Position numbers and translations under genes: made by a program
Notes under the pieces: model-generated
The model's input: only the letters and a program-made list of their open reading frames with translations
The model's database searches: none
What the model was told of the DNA's origin: nothing
Assembly (NCBI GenBank): GCA_023150835.1
Contig: JAKLKB010000014.1
Coordinates: 19,770 to 83,769, forward strand
Length of the DNA: 64,000 nt
Direction: 5' to 3'
From: Myxococcota bacterium
Lineage (GTDB): Bacteria; Myxococcota_C; UBA6777
In this document: positions 24,769 through 33,348 of the stretch, one piece after another
How the letters are laid out: every line of letters begins with the position of its first letter
Numbering within the stretch: position 1 is the stretch's first letter

Positions 24769-26293
24769 CTGTTTTCCCATATAAATCTTTTTTAAGAAAA
24801 AAACGAACCAATACGAACAGCTCCGATCGCAGATGTTTGGAAAAGAAAACACAGGCGAAAACGAAACAAATCCCTACAGAGAAGAGAAAAAAGAACCAAT
24901 GCACGCGGCTGGTGTAGCCGATCGGGCGCGCCCACCATGCAATCGGCGCGACAAGCAACGCACCTAGCAAAGGAAGAAAAAGATCAAAGATGTACCACCG
25001 CCATTTTTCGCCAAGCAAGATCTTTCGGTGCATCAAGTAGATCCCGAACGTGATGTAGCCGAGGTTCAGGCAAGCCCAGATCCACGCCGCCCCCAAAGCA
25101 CCATACCAAGGTACGATCCAAAACATCAACGGAACCAGCAAGCATACAGCGGCGATATTCAGCTTGATGTTTAGGCTAGTCCATCCATGCGCAAGCATAC
25201 AGTGATAAGGAGTTCCCATGACGTTGTTGAACAAGGTTCCCAGCGCAAGCGCAGAAATCAACGGATAACTCTGTTGAGCAAGAAAGATTTTTCCTGACCA
25301 CATATAGACAATTCCGTCGCCAAAAAAATACAATAACAGAGCGCACGGTATAAGCAAAACAGACGTTATCTGCGCAGCCTTATGATACAAAGAGATCAAG
25401 CCTTCCTCGTCTCTTTGCGTTTGAAGCTCTACCATACGTGGATAAACCGCCAATCCAACGGGGCCACTGGCCATATACATCACGTTTGTGACGGTGGTTG
25501 CTAGGCTATAATAACCAAAGTCTTGAAGAGGCAGAAGATACGAAAGAATCGCTTTATCTGTATGAACAAGCGCTACAGAAAGCAAAGAAATCGCCAGCAT
25601 ACCTCCCGCAAATTTCCAGACTTGCCGAAGTTCTTCAACAGAAAAACACGCCCGAGAAGGAGGCTTCGGAAGTTGTTGGTGGACACGCAAACGAAAAAGA
25701 AACAAAGACAAGAAAGACAACGCCAATTGCCACACAAAAAAAGCTTGTATACTTGGGGAAATCCACAATAGCACCAACACAACACCGCCATGGCGCAACG
25801 TTTCCAAAACGACGCTGGCGGCATTGAACCAAACCTGCTGTTGCAAACCGTACAAAGCGCTGCGATAGAGACCTTCAAGAAAACGCAGCGAAAGCACCAA
25901 AGAAATAATCGACAGGGCTTGTACAACAACAGGCACAGGCAACTTTTCCACTTTGAGCCAACGGGTCGCCAAGTACCCCGCCCCGAACCAAACCAACAGC
26001 CCCGCCAAGAAAGCAACCCCGACGCAAACAAGTTCAAGGCTATGCAAAAGGTTGTGGATGGATTGCGGCGTGTGGGCTCCTGCATGAAACCGAGCCATCT
26101 CGCGGTTTAGTGTAGGAGACATACCGACATCTAAGAGAGAGAGCCACGCGCCAAGCATTCCGAAGATACCGACAAGCGCATACGATTCCATTCCTAAAAT
26201 ATCGATATAGAGCGGGATAAACAGGATACCCGCAAGAGCCCGCCACCCTTGCCCAGCATAGTTGGCAACAACATTTTGCTTCAGATTGGCCAT
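24755..26293 (-). CDS. wzx: Wzx-type polysaccharide flippase
   Basis: The 512-aa membrane protein has about twelve to fourteen hydrophobic helices, the MOP-superfamily start (N-Y-A-G-Q-G-W-R-A-L-A-G-I-L-F-I-P-L-Y) and the P-T-L-N-R-E-M-A-R motif after helix 2. It would flip undecaprenyl-linked repeat units to the periplasm. GGGAAACCTG precedes the ATG. It sits between the CmcI-like and glycosyltransferase genes with 19-bp and overlapping junctions. No Wzy polymerase is seen in this window, so the rest of the export pathway must lie elsewhere. Confidence 0.85.
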   Translation of the reverse strand: MANLKQNVVANYAGQGWRALAGILFIPLYIDILGMESYALVGIFGMLGAWLSLLDVGMSPTLNREMARFHAGAHTPQSIHNLLHSLELVCVGVAFLAGLLVWFGAGYLATRWLKVEKLPVPVVVQALSIISLVLSLRFLEGLYRSALYGLQQQVWFNAASVVLETLRHGGVVLVLLWISPSIQAFFVWQLALSFLSLFLFRLRVHQQLPKPPSRACFSVEELRQVWKFAGGMLAISLLSVALVHTDKAILSYLLPLQDFGYYSLATTVTNVMYMASGPVGLAVYPRMVELQTQRDEEGLISLYHKAAQITSVLLIPCALLLYFFGDGIVYMWSGKIFLAQQSYPLISALALGTLFNNVMGTPYHCMLAHGWTSLNIKLNIAAVCLLVPLMFWIVPWYGALGAAWIWACLNLGYITFGIYLMHRKILLGEKWRWYIFDLFLPLLGALLVAPIAWWARPIGYTSRVHWFFFLFSVGICFVFACVFFSKHLRSELFVLVRFFLKKDLYGKTDEKR

Positions 26294-26312
26294 CAGGTTT
26301 CCCGCCGCAAAG

Positions 26313-27125
26313 TTAGATTCGCCTCAGGTAGCCATCAGGTGCCACAGTAATCAACAATTTGTGCTCGATCTCTTTGTCGATCTCGAAGCCCAAAGGCACG
26401 CCGTCATTGGCTTGTCGGCCTTCTTCTTTGAGGCGGCGTAGATACTCCCACACAGCCGTTTTTGGATTGTTGCCGACCCCCCAAGGGCGGTCAGGATACT
26501 GTTGCGCGGGCAGATCTTCGATCACCGTGTCAAAGACGACGCAATAGCTACCTTGGCTGGCAAGAGGTGCGTAGGCTTCCAATTCGGCAAGCACATGGTC
26601 GTGTGTGTGGTTAGAGTCCAAGATCACCAAAATTTTCTGGTAATTCTTGGCGATTTGATAGACCTTTTCGATAATCGAAGAAGAGATAGAAGAACCCTCA
26701 AGCATCTGAATGTGGTGAGCGAGCGGATGCTGCTCAATGGCTTCGCGGTTATGGGAGCGGATATCGATGTCGATGCCCAAAACATGGCGCTTTGTTGACG
26801 TGGGGTTGAGAGTTTGGCGTAATTCGACGGCATCACAGTAATCCAACAAGGCCAACATGGACGCGCTCAGGATCAACGAACCACCATGAGCAATGCCTGT
26901 TTCCAAGATCAAATCGGGCCGAACTCGCCAAACCAATTCCTGTAGCGCGACGATATCCTGCGGATATTGGATAATGGGACGAGCAAGCCAAGAAAAGTGG
27001 TATGAGTATTTGTGCTTTAGTGTGTCGCGGGTCCAGATCCGCGTCAGATCCAGCATATCCCGATCTTGGCCGAGGGCTTCGATCTGTTTTTTTATCTCGT
27101 TTTGAAATGTCTCTTGTGGTTTCAC
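26313..27125 (-). CDS. CmcI-family (cephalosporin-hydroxylase-like) methyltransferase
   Basis: The 270-aa protein has the CmcI pattern: an N-terminal W-L-A-R-P-I-I-Q-Y-P-Q-D, Rossmann motif D-L-I-L-E-T-G-I-A-H-G-G-S, G-I-D-I-D and L-D-S-N-H-T-H-D-H-V with metal-binding residues. Members act as O-methyltransferases in cephamycin or rhamnosyl-lipid synthesis despite the 'hydroxylase' name. Here it probably O-methylates a sugar of the surface glycan. The start is a GTG at 27125, with GAAGG upstream; the next gene lies 19 bp away. Confidence 0.8.
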   Translation of the reverse strand: MKPQETFQNEIKKQIEALGQDRDMLDLTRIWTRDTLKHKYSYHFSWLARPIIQYPQDIVALQELVWRVRPDLILETGIAHGGSLILSASMLALLDYCDAVELRQTLNPTSTKRHVLGIDIDIRSHNREAIEQHPLAHHIQMLEGSSISSSIIEKVYQIAKNYQKILVILDSNHTHDHVLAELEAYAPLASQGSYCVVFDTVIEDLPAQQYPDRPWGVGNNPKTAVWEYLRRLKEEGRQANDGVPLGFEIDKEIEHKLLITVAPDGYLRRI

Positions 27126-27156
27126 AGTTTGCCTTCACTTTCCTAACAGATAGAGT

Positions 27157-27855
27157 TTATCGCCCCACAACAGGACGCGCAGGGACGCCAACCACCACAC
27201 ATCTCGGTGCCACGTCTTTCGTTACGACAGCTCCCGCTCCAACAACGGCATCTTCCCCGATTTGGATTCGGGGTAGGATCGTTGCCCCCGCACCAATGAA
27301 AGCGTGATCGCCAACAACAACCTCTCCCGCAAGTGTAGCACCCGGTGCGATATGGACACCCGCCCCGATGACACAATCATGATCGACAGAAGACGCTGTG
27401 TTGAGGATCGTATAATCGCCGATTCTGGCACAAGTACAAAGCGAAGCCTTCGCCATCATTTGGCAACCTTCTCCGATCTGGGCGTCAAGAGCAACAAAAG
27501 CATACGGATGTATCGCTGAAAAAGGCAGCAGTCCAAGAGCGCGAAGTTGTAAAGAGATAGATAGACGTGCTTTTCCGTGTCCGCCTCCGATCGCAACACA
27601 AAAAAACAGAGGAGCGGTGTGGCTTGTGTATTTCTGATCTTCGGCTCGTTGTCGCAGCCATGCTTCCAATCCGCGTTGTCCATGAAGTATCGGGAGGTTG
27701 GGCATATCTTGAAAAGGAGAAGGAATCACCCTGTTGTCGACGAGAGCCACCAAGCGAGGGGCATGGCAACCTAATTGTAAAAATAGTTCTCTTAATACGC
27801 GAGATTGTCCAGTCCCACCCCAAAAGATTATTTCTGAAGATTCGAGATTTTTCAT
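27157..27855 (-). CDS. PglD/NeuD-type sugar N- or O-acetyltransferase
   Basis: The 232-aa protein has an N-terminal Rossmann-like part (I-I-F-W-G-G-T-G-Q-S-R, V-A-L-V-D-N) followed by hexapeptide repeats (I-G-E-G-C-Q, I-G-D-Y-T, I-G-A-G-V, V-V-G-D-H-A, I-G-E-D-A) that form a left-handed beta-helix. His and acetyl-CoA site residues D-H-D-C fit. In PglD and relatives it acetylates the 4-amino group of UDP-sugars. It follows a PLP aminotransferase gene by 29 bp, the same pairing as in bacillosamine and perosamine pathways. The ATG at 27855 is taken because the 54 codons before it overlap the aminotransferase gene. Confidence 0.85.
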   Translation of the reverse strand: MKNLESSEIIFWGGTGQSRVLRELFLQLGCHAPRLVALVDNRVIPSPFQDMPNLPILHGQRGLEAWLRQRAEDQKYTSHTAPLFFCVAIGGGHGKARLSISLQLRALGLLPFSAIHPYAFVALDAQIGEGCQMMAKASLCTCARIGDYTILNTASSVDHDCVIGAGVHIAPGATLAGEVVVGDHAFIGAGATILPRIQIGEDAVVGAGAVVTKDVAPRCVVVGVPARPVVGR

Positions 27856-27884
27856 CTGAATCGCCGTCGAAGAGAAATGTGATT

Positions 27885-28994
27885 TCAAGTGCCAACCTCG
27901 ACACGACGCCTGATATGAGCCACGACACGAGACATCTGCTCTTCCGTAAGGTCGTGGTACGAGGGGAGGTTGATAGCGCGTGAATAAAGCCCGTAGCTGA
28001 CTTTGTTTTGACGGCATTCCTCAAACATCGGCAACATACTGAGAGGCCAGAAAAAGACGCGCCCATCAATGTGATCCGCTTGAAAGTCTGCGATCAAGGC
28101 ATCTCGATCAAAGGGGATTTTCTTATCAACGACGATGGTAGGCATCCAAAATCCGTTAATGGTGCCTATCTTTTCGGGATTCATGGCGAGCGGGAGTTCT
28201 CGAAGATGTTCTCGATAAAAGGCAAAAATACGCCTTTTTCCCGCGATCAACTCGTCGATGCGCTCGATCTGTGCGCATCCGATGGCTGCTTGTAGATTAG
28301 AGAGTCGATACTTGAAGCCGATCATCTCAGGCCAAAACTGACGCTTTTCGCCTTTGACGCGTCCGTGGTTGTTTAGCGTAGTGACTTGCTCGTAGAGTTC
28401 GGGATCTTCGGTGGTGAGCATCCCGCCTTCGCCAGTTGTCACGGTTTTGGTTCCGTGAAAAGAGAATGTTCCAAAACGCCCCAGACTACCGGCTCGTTTT
28501 CCGTTCCATTGGCTGCCGATGGCTTCTGCTGCGTCCTCGATAACCGGGATGTTATGGCGCTTGCCGATATCCAAGAGCGCATCCATTTCACAGAGATTTC
28601 CGTACACATGAACGGCCAGAATTGCTTTGGTTTGAGGGGTGATGGCTTGTTCGACTTTTTCTGGATCAAGGCACCATGTATCCTCCAAGACATCGACAAA
28701 CACGGGCTTTGCGCCAAGGTAAGTAATCGGGGCAGCAGAAGCGATCCAATTGATATCTCCCAAAATGACTTCATCGCCTGTTTGGATGCCCAAAGCCGCC
28801 ATCCCAAGGTGGAGAGCGCCAGTACAACTGGACGTTGCATGGGCATAAGAAACACCCAGATGCTCGCGAAAAAGTTTTTCAAAACGATGGAGGTAGTCGT
28901 AGCAGTGGGCTCCCCACCCGTGCTTGGCAGCATCCGTTGCATAATCGACTTCGAGAGCCCCAATAGAAGGCTTCGTGTAGTGGATCTTGGACAT
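27885..28994 (-). CDS. DegT/DnrJ/EryC1/StrS sugar aminotransferase
   Basis: The 369-aa PLP enzyme has the family marks: A-T-S-S-C-T-G-A-L-H-L-G (cofactor phosphate), E-D-A-A-E-A-I-G (pyridine-nitrogen Asp) and S-F-H-G-T-K-T-V-T-T-G-E-G-G-M with the Schiff-base Lys. It would transfer an amino group from glutamate to a 4-keto sugar nucleotide. AAGGAAAG lies ten bases before the ATG. In this operon its likely substrate is the CDP-4-keto-6-deoxy sugar made upstream, and the acetyltransferase behind it would acylate the new amine. Confidence 0.88.
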   Translation of the reverse strand: MSKIHYTKPSIGALEVDYATDAAKHGWGAHCYDYLHRFEKLFREHLGVSYAHATSSCTGALHLGMAALGIQTGDEVILGDINWIASAAPITYLGAKPVFVDVLEDTWCLDPEKVEQAITPQTKAILAVHVYGNLCEMDALLDIGKRHNIPVIEDAAEAIGSQWNGKRAGSLGRFGTFSFHGTKTVTTGEGGMLTTEDPELYEQVTTLNNHGRVKGEKRQFWPEMIGFKYRLSNLQAAIGCAQIERIDELIAGKRRIFAFYREHLRELPLAMNPEKIGTINGFWMPTIVVDKKIPFDRDALIADFQADHIDGRVFFWPLSMLPMFEECRQNKVSYGLYSRAINLPSYHDLTEEQMSRVVAHIRRRVEVGT

Positions 28995-29017
28995 ACGTTT
29001 CTACTTTCCTTGAAGGA

Positions 29018-30250
29018 TCAAATGGTGAGAAATCTCAAAGACGGGACCGCGACGGCAAACCGCCCTCCCCACTCGCGCACATAGGCGTGTTGGGCCATCA
29101 CTTCTTGCGCGATATTCCAAGGAAGGATGACCACGACATCAGGTTTTTCTTCACGCATTTTTTCGGGCGAAAAAATGGGGATGCGGCTACCGGGCATCCA
29201 CTTTCCCTGTTTGGAGGCAGCCGCATCGCAGACAAAAGGCAGCAGATCGGGTTTGACGCCCGCATAGTTGAGCAACGTGTTGCCTTTTGCGGCAGCTCCG
29301 TAGGCAGCAACGCGCTTGCCTTGTTGTTTTTGCTCGATCAAAAACTTCACAAAATCATTTTTGACTCGATCAGCACAAATTTGGAAGCCTTGGTATACCG
29401 AAATATCCTGCAAGCCTTGCCGTCGTTCTTCGGCCAAAAGCAGGGGCACGGCCTCTGTTTGCGAGCGAGGATCCTCTTGGTGACAGCCGTAGATGCGCAA
29501 ACTTCCGCCATGCGTAGGAAGGGTTTCGACATCCCACACCCGCAAACCCACAGAAGAAAACATACGACACACCGTAGAAAGAGAAAGATAAGAGAAGTGT
29601 TCGTGGTACACCGTATCGAACTGGCATTGAGCGATCAACTGCATCAAGTGCGGAAATTCGAGAGTGATCGTCCCATTGGGTTTGAGCGCCGTTTTGAGAC
29701 CTTGGGTAAAGTCATTGATATCAGGGACATGCGCGTAGACATTGTTGCCCAAAAGAAGGTCGGCTTGTTTTTGTTCTTTGGCCAGACGTTGCGCAAGTGC
29801 TTGGCCAAAAAACTCTTTGCGCACAGAGATTCCAAGCGATTCGGCGGCAGAAGCCGTGCTTTCTGTGGGTTCGATGCCTAGGCAGGGGATCCCTCTTGGC
29901 AAAAAGTTTCTCAACAGATAGCCGTCGTTGGAAGCCACTTCGATTACAAAGTGTCGAGAGGAAAGCGAGAATCGTTCGCAGACCTTGTCGACGTACTCTT
30001 TTGCGTGGGCCAACCATCCCGAAGAGACCGAAGAAAAATAGGCATAATCTGGTCGAAACAATTCGTCGGCTTGGGCGTAATCTTCGGTCTGAACGAGCCA
30101 ACACTCCGAGCAAGCGAACAGCCTGAGAGGAAAGTACTTCTCTGGGGATCGGAGTTCTTGAGCGGTCAGGTAAGCGTTCGAGGGCGGTGCAGACCCGAGA
30201 TCCAAGAAAAGATGTTGGAGGGGTGATCGGCAGTGTCGACAGATCATCAA
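29018..30250 (-). CDS. NDP-hexose C-methyltransferase (TylCIII type)
   Basis: The 410-aa protein has three parts typical of sugar C-3 methyltransferases: an N-terminal zinc site (C-R-H-C ... C-S-E-C), a central SAM-binding domain (V-I-E-V-A-S-N-D-G-Y-L-L; G-I-E-P-T; L-L-G-N-N-V-Y-A-H-V-P-D) and a C-terminal dinucleotide-like domain (A-Y-G-A-A-A-K-G-N-T-L-L-N). The conserved Y-H-E-H-F-S-Y holds the catalytic Tyr and His. It would methylate C-3 of a 4-keto-6-deoxy sugar nucleotide. The start is TTG at 30250, eight bases after GGAG, or ATG one codon later. Confidence 0.85.
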   Translation of the reverse strand: MMICRHCRSPLQHLFLDLGSAPPSNAYLTAQELRSPEKYFPLRLFACSECWLVQTEDYAQADELFRPDYAYFSSVSSGWLAHAKEYVDKVCERFSLSSRHFVIEVASNDGYLLRNFLPRGIPCLGIEPTESTASAAESLGISVRKEFFGQALAQRLAKEQKQADLLLGNNVYAHVPDINDFTQGLKTALKPNGTITLEFPHLMQLIAQCQFDTVYHEHFSYLSLSTVCRMFSSVGLRVWDVETLPTHGGSLRIYGCHQEDPRSQTEAVPLLLAEERRQGLQDISVYQGFQICADRVKNDFVKFLIEQKQQGKRVAAYGAAAKGNTLLNYAGVKPDLLPFVCDAAASKQGKWMPGSRIPIFSPEKMREEKPDVVVILPWNIAQEVMAQHAYVREWGGRFAVAVPSLRFLTI

Positions 30251-30309
30251 AACAAGAACTCCGCGTTGCGAATTTGCCCGAACGATCCAAAGCAGAAGCC
30301 TTGGGTGGT

Positions 30310-30864
30310 TCAGAAGACCTCGACTCCACGAAAATCATCTGTGAGAAGAGGGTGTTGTTGATCACGGATCGAGACGTCGGTGATCTCCAAAGGCCATCGG
30401 ATACCGATTCGAGGGTCGTGATAAGAAACGGCCCCTTCTGCACGAGGGGTATAAGGTGCAGTATGAAGGTACAGAAGCTCGCTTTCGGGTTCGAGAACCT
30501 GAAAGCCATGCGCGCACCCTTCAGGGATGATCATCATCCGCTCGTTTTCAGCGGAGAGTTCTTCTGCATACCACTGCAAAAAAGTGGGCGAGCCATTGCG
30601 AAGATCGACGGCCACATCCCAAACCCGCCCGCGAAGGCAGCGCACGCACTTGAGTTCGGCGTGGGGCGGATACTGAAAGTGCATCCCTCGGATCGCGCCT
30701 TTTGCGAGGGTACGAGAGTGATTGATCTGAACGATCTTACGCCCTTCGAGAGCCGCAGCAAGCTGGACATCACAAAAGAGCCGAGCAAAAGAGCCGCGAT
30801 GGTCGCCTATTCTGCGGGTCGCTGCGAGATAAAGCCGATGAATCGGGGTAGAAGAGAGATCCAC
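30310..30864 (-). CDS. RmlC-like 4-keto-6-deoxy-sugar 3,5- or 3-epimerase
   Basis: The 184-aa cupin has the RmlC motifs G-D-H-R-G-S-F-A-R-L-F, Q-I-N-H-S, K-G-A-I-R-G-M-H-F-Q (catalytic His) and P-E-G-C-A-H-G-F-Q-V-L. It would invert C-3 and/or C-5 of the 4-keto-6-deoxy sugar. The GTG at 30864 has GGAG upstream and starts two bases after the stop of rfbG; the 43 codons before it lie inside rfbG. Since no dTDP-glucose genes are present here, the substrate is probably the CDP sugar, which is unlike classical RmlC (inference). Confidence 0.85.
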   Translation of the reverse strand: MDLSSTPIHRLYLAATRRIGDHRGSFARLFCDVQLAAALEGRKIVQINHSRTLAKGAIRGMHFQYPPHAELKCVRCLRGRVWDVAVDLRNGSPTFLQWYAEELSAENERMMIIPEGCAHGFQVLEPESELLYLHTAPYTPRAEGAVSYHDPRIGIRWPLEITDVSIRDQQHPLLTDDFRGVEVF

Positions 30865-30866
30865 GA

Positions 30867-31982
30867 TTATATTTCTCCTTTGGCAGGAGAAGTGGAGCAC
30901 CAAGCGACCCGAGCGCGTGCTGCTGCGGATTGATAGGCATTCAGTTGCTCCAGACTCAGAACTTTTCCTTGCGTAAGATAAGATTGATTCCACAAGGCCG
31001 TGTAAGCCAAACCTTCATCAAGAGTCCAGACAGGCCGCCAAGCCAGTCGGTGACGAGCCTTGGTGCTGTCAAGGTGAAGGAGACTGGCTTCGTGGGGTTG
31101 GGCTTCTTGCGTCACTTCCCAGCGCAAGGCATCCCAAGAAGATCGGAGTTTGTGCAAGACATCCTCGACTGTGCAATTTCCTTCTGAACTGGGGCCGAAG
31201 TTCCAAGATTCCGCACACGAAGCATCTTTTTCGAGAAGTTTTTGCCCAAGTCGCAAGTAGCCAGAAAGCGGTTCGAGGACGTGTTGCCAAGGTCGGGTGG
31301 CCTTAGGAGAGCGTATGACCAACGCCTTGCCTTGTGAGACAGCACGCAGCAAGTCAGGCAACAGCCGATCTTCGGACCAATCACCTCCGCCGATAACGTT
31401 TCCTGCTCGCGCAGTGGCGATCAAAGGGCCGTGATGGGGACGAAAGAAAGAGTCGCGATAGCTTTGTACGAGTATTTCTGTACAGGCTTTTGAAGCGCTA
31501 TAAGGATCGTGTCCGCCAAGGCGATCTTCTTCGCGATAACCCCAAAGCCACTCGCGGTTATGGTAGCATTTGTCGGTGGTAACGACCACAACAGCTTGGA
31601 GTTCAGGCAAGCCACGACAACTTTCGAGCAGGTTGGCTGTGCCCATGACGTTGGTGGACCAAGTATCGAGCGGATCTCGATAAGAACGGCGGACGAGGGC
31701 TTGGGCTGCCATGTGAAAGACGATCTCAGGACGAAATGCCCCAACGCTTTGATGTACAGCGGCAAGATCGCGTAAGTCGATGCGGCTCTCCTCGATGTCA
31801 AGACCAAGCAGTTCCCAATGGGAAGGAGAAGTGTCTGGATCCAAAGCAAGGCCACAGACGTGGGCTCCGAGTTGTTGCAGCCACAACGCCATCCAACTGC
31901 CCTTGAACCCCGTGTGGCCTGTCAGCAAGACGCGGCGGCCACGATAAAGATCTCCAAAGGCTGTTATCTCCATATTTTCCAA
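30867..31982 (-). CDS. rfbG: CDP-glucose 4,6-dehydratase
   Basis: The 371-aa SDR enzyme has [12 protein letters not shown] (NAD site), [14 protein letters not shown] (CDP-glucose dehydratase mark), the T-T-D-K-C-Y active site and Y-S-A-S-K with the catalytic Tyr and Lys. It converts CDP-glucose into CDP-4-keto-6-deoxyglucose. The start is either TTG 31982 after GGGGAGG or ATG 31973; both overlap the end of rfbF, which signals translational coupling. Confidence 0.92.
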   Translation of the reverse strand: MENMEITAFGDLYRGRRVLLTGHTGFKGSWMALWLQQLGAHVCGLALDPDTSPSHWELLGLDIEESRIDLRDLAAVHQSVGAFRPEIVFHMAAQALVRRSYRDPLDTWSTNVMGTANLLESCRGLPELQAVVVVTTDKCYHNREWLWGYREEDRLGGHDPYSASKACTEILVQSYRDSFFRPHHGPLIATARAGNVIGGGDWSEDRLLPDLLRAVSQGKALVIRSPKATRPWQHVLEPLSGYLRLGQKLLEKDASCAESWNFGPSSEGNCTVEDVLHKLRSSWDALRWEVTQEAQPHEASLLHLDSTKARHRLAWRPVWTLDEGLAYTALWNQSYLTQGKVLSLEQLNAYQSAAARARVAWCSTSPAKGEI

Positions 31983-32737
31983 GGAGCCTCCCCTTTTTGC
32001 CAGAGATCTTCGAGCAAAGTTTTGTCGCGCAGGGTATCCATCGGTTGCCAGAAGCCGTTGTGTTGAAAAGCGGAGAGTTGGCCGTCGCTGGCCAATTTTT
32101 CGAGAGGCGTTCGTTCCCAGATGGTGTTGTCGTCGTCGATATAGTCCAACACGGCAGGGGAAAGCACGAAGAATCCGCCGTTGATGAACGCGCCGTCACC
32201 TTGCGGTTTTTCACGGAAACCTTTGATCTTTCCGTGATGGATGTCCAACAAACCGAAGCGCCCGGGAGGTTGAACGGAAGTGACGGTCGCAAAGGTTTGC
32301 TGCTTTTTGTGGAATTGGATCAGAGAGGTGATATCGACGTCTGCGACACCGTCTCCGTAGGTAAAGCAGAAGTCTTCGCCTTGTGCTAAGTAGCGTGCGA
32401 CGCGTTTGAGGCGCCCTCCCGTCATGGTACTGAGTCCTGTGTCCACAAGCGTGACACGCCAAGGTTCGGCATTGGCTTCGTGAACTTCCATGCGATTGGT
32501 GGACATATCGAACGTGACATCGGACATATGCAAGAAGTAATTCGCGAAATACTCTTTAATCATGTAGCCTTTGTAGCCTAGGCACACAATGAAGTCGTTG
32601 ACTTGATGTTGCGAATAAATCTTCATGATATGCCAGAGGATAGGCATTCCACCGATCTCGACCATGGGTTTGGGGCGGAGTTGCGATTCTTCTGAGATGC
32701 GCGTTCCATAACCTCCAGCAAGGATCACAGCTTTCAT
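31964..32737 (-). CDS. rfbF: Glucose-1-phosphate cytidylyltransferase
   Basis: The 257-aa nucleotidyltransferase has [38 protein letters not shown] and an N-G-G-F-F-V-L product site, all diagnostic for RfbF. It makes CDP-glucose from glucose-1-phosphate and CTP, the entry step of the operon. The length from the ATG at 32737 equals that of the enteric enzyme; the frame is open 11 codons further to a GTG without a ribosome site. It is the first gene of the nine-gene leftward unit. Confidence 0.93.
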   Translation of the reverse strand: MKAVILAGGYGTRISEESQLRPKPMVEIGGMPILWHIMKIYSQHQVNDFIVCLGYKGYMIKEYFANYFLHMSDVTFDMSTNRMEVHEANAEPWRVTLVDTGLSTMTGGRLKRVARYLAQGEDFCFTYGDGVADVDITSLIQFHKKQQTFATVTSVQPPGRFGLLDIHHGKIKGFREKPQGDGAFINGGFFVLSPAVLDYIDDDNTIWERTPLEKLASDGQLSAFQHNGFWQPMDTLRDKTLLEDLWQKGEAPWKIWR

Positions 32738-33348
32738 CTTTTGTCCGCTCGTACTCTCAAGTGGTTTCACTTTGTTGAATGAAAGGGGTTTGTGCGATTA
32801 TTTGGGCGATGGTGAAGATATCTGTTGGTGTCTTTTCGCAAAAAGACCGACTGATGAGGTTCAACGCGATCTAGGCGGCTTGATGCCTTTTGTTGTTCGC
32901 GGTCTCTTGGGCTTTGTTCGTTGGAGACTGTTCTTGTGGTTGCTGCTTCCCATGCGCATCGCCGCAGCGTATAGCAAATGCCCTCGGCCTTGTCAACACG
33001 AACAAGCGATCTCCGCCTCTGTATGCGGGTATACGCTTAGCGGTAGAAATATCACACTCTCTGTCAACGCGTATTTACTCCCCCGTTTTGGCGAAAACCG
33101 CTCCAAACGATACCGCTCGACGTTGGCCAAAGACACCCCTTCGAAGAAGAAGCAAGCTGCCTCCCTCACAAAAAAATGTTGTCAACTGAAACACGTTCTA
33201 TTCGATACTAAGAGGGCGTTGCAAGGCGAGGCAATGACGATAACGTATTCTCGCACTTTGACTCCTTCCACATCTTTGTTCACCTTCTTTGCTCATCCAC
33301 AAGCAATAGAAAATACATTTTTTCGTGCAAAGAAAAGGGATATTTCTT
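32738..33348. other. Divergent promoter region of the polysaccharide operon
   Basis: About 610 bases between rfbF and the surface lipoprotein gene. I see TTGACA boxes on the minus strand (near 33075 and 33180) but no convincing -10 partner at 16-18 bp. No JUMPstart/ops-like motif was found. An open frame at 32772-33422 runs into the lipoprotein gene in another frame and is not credible. Confidence 0.45.
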
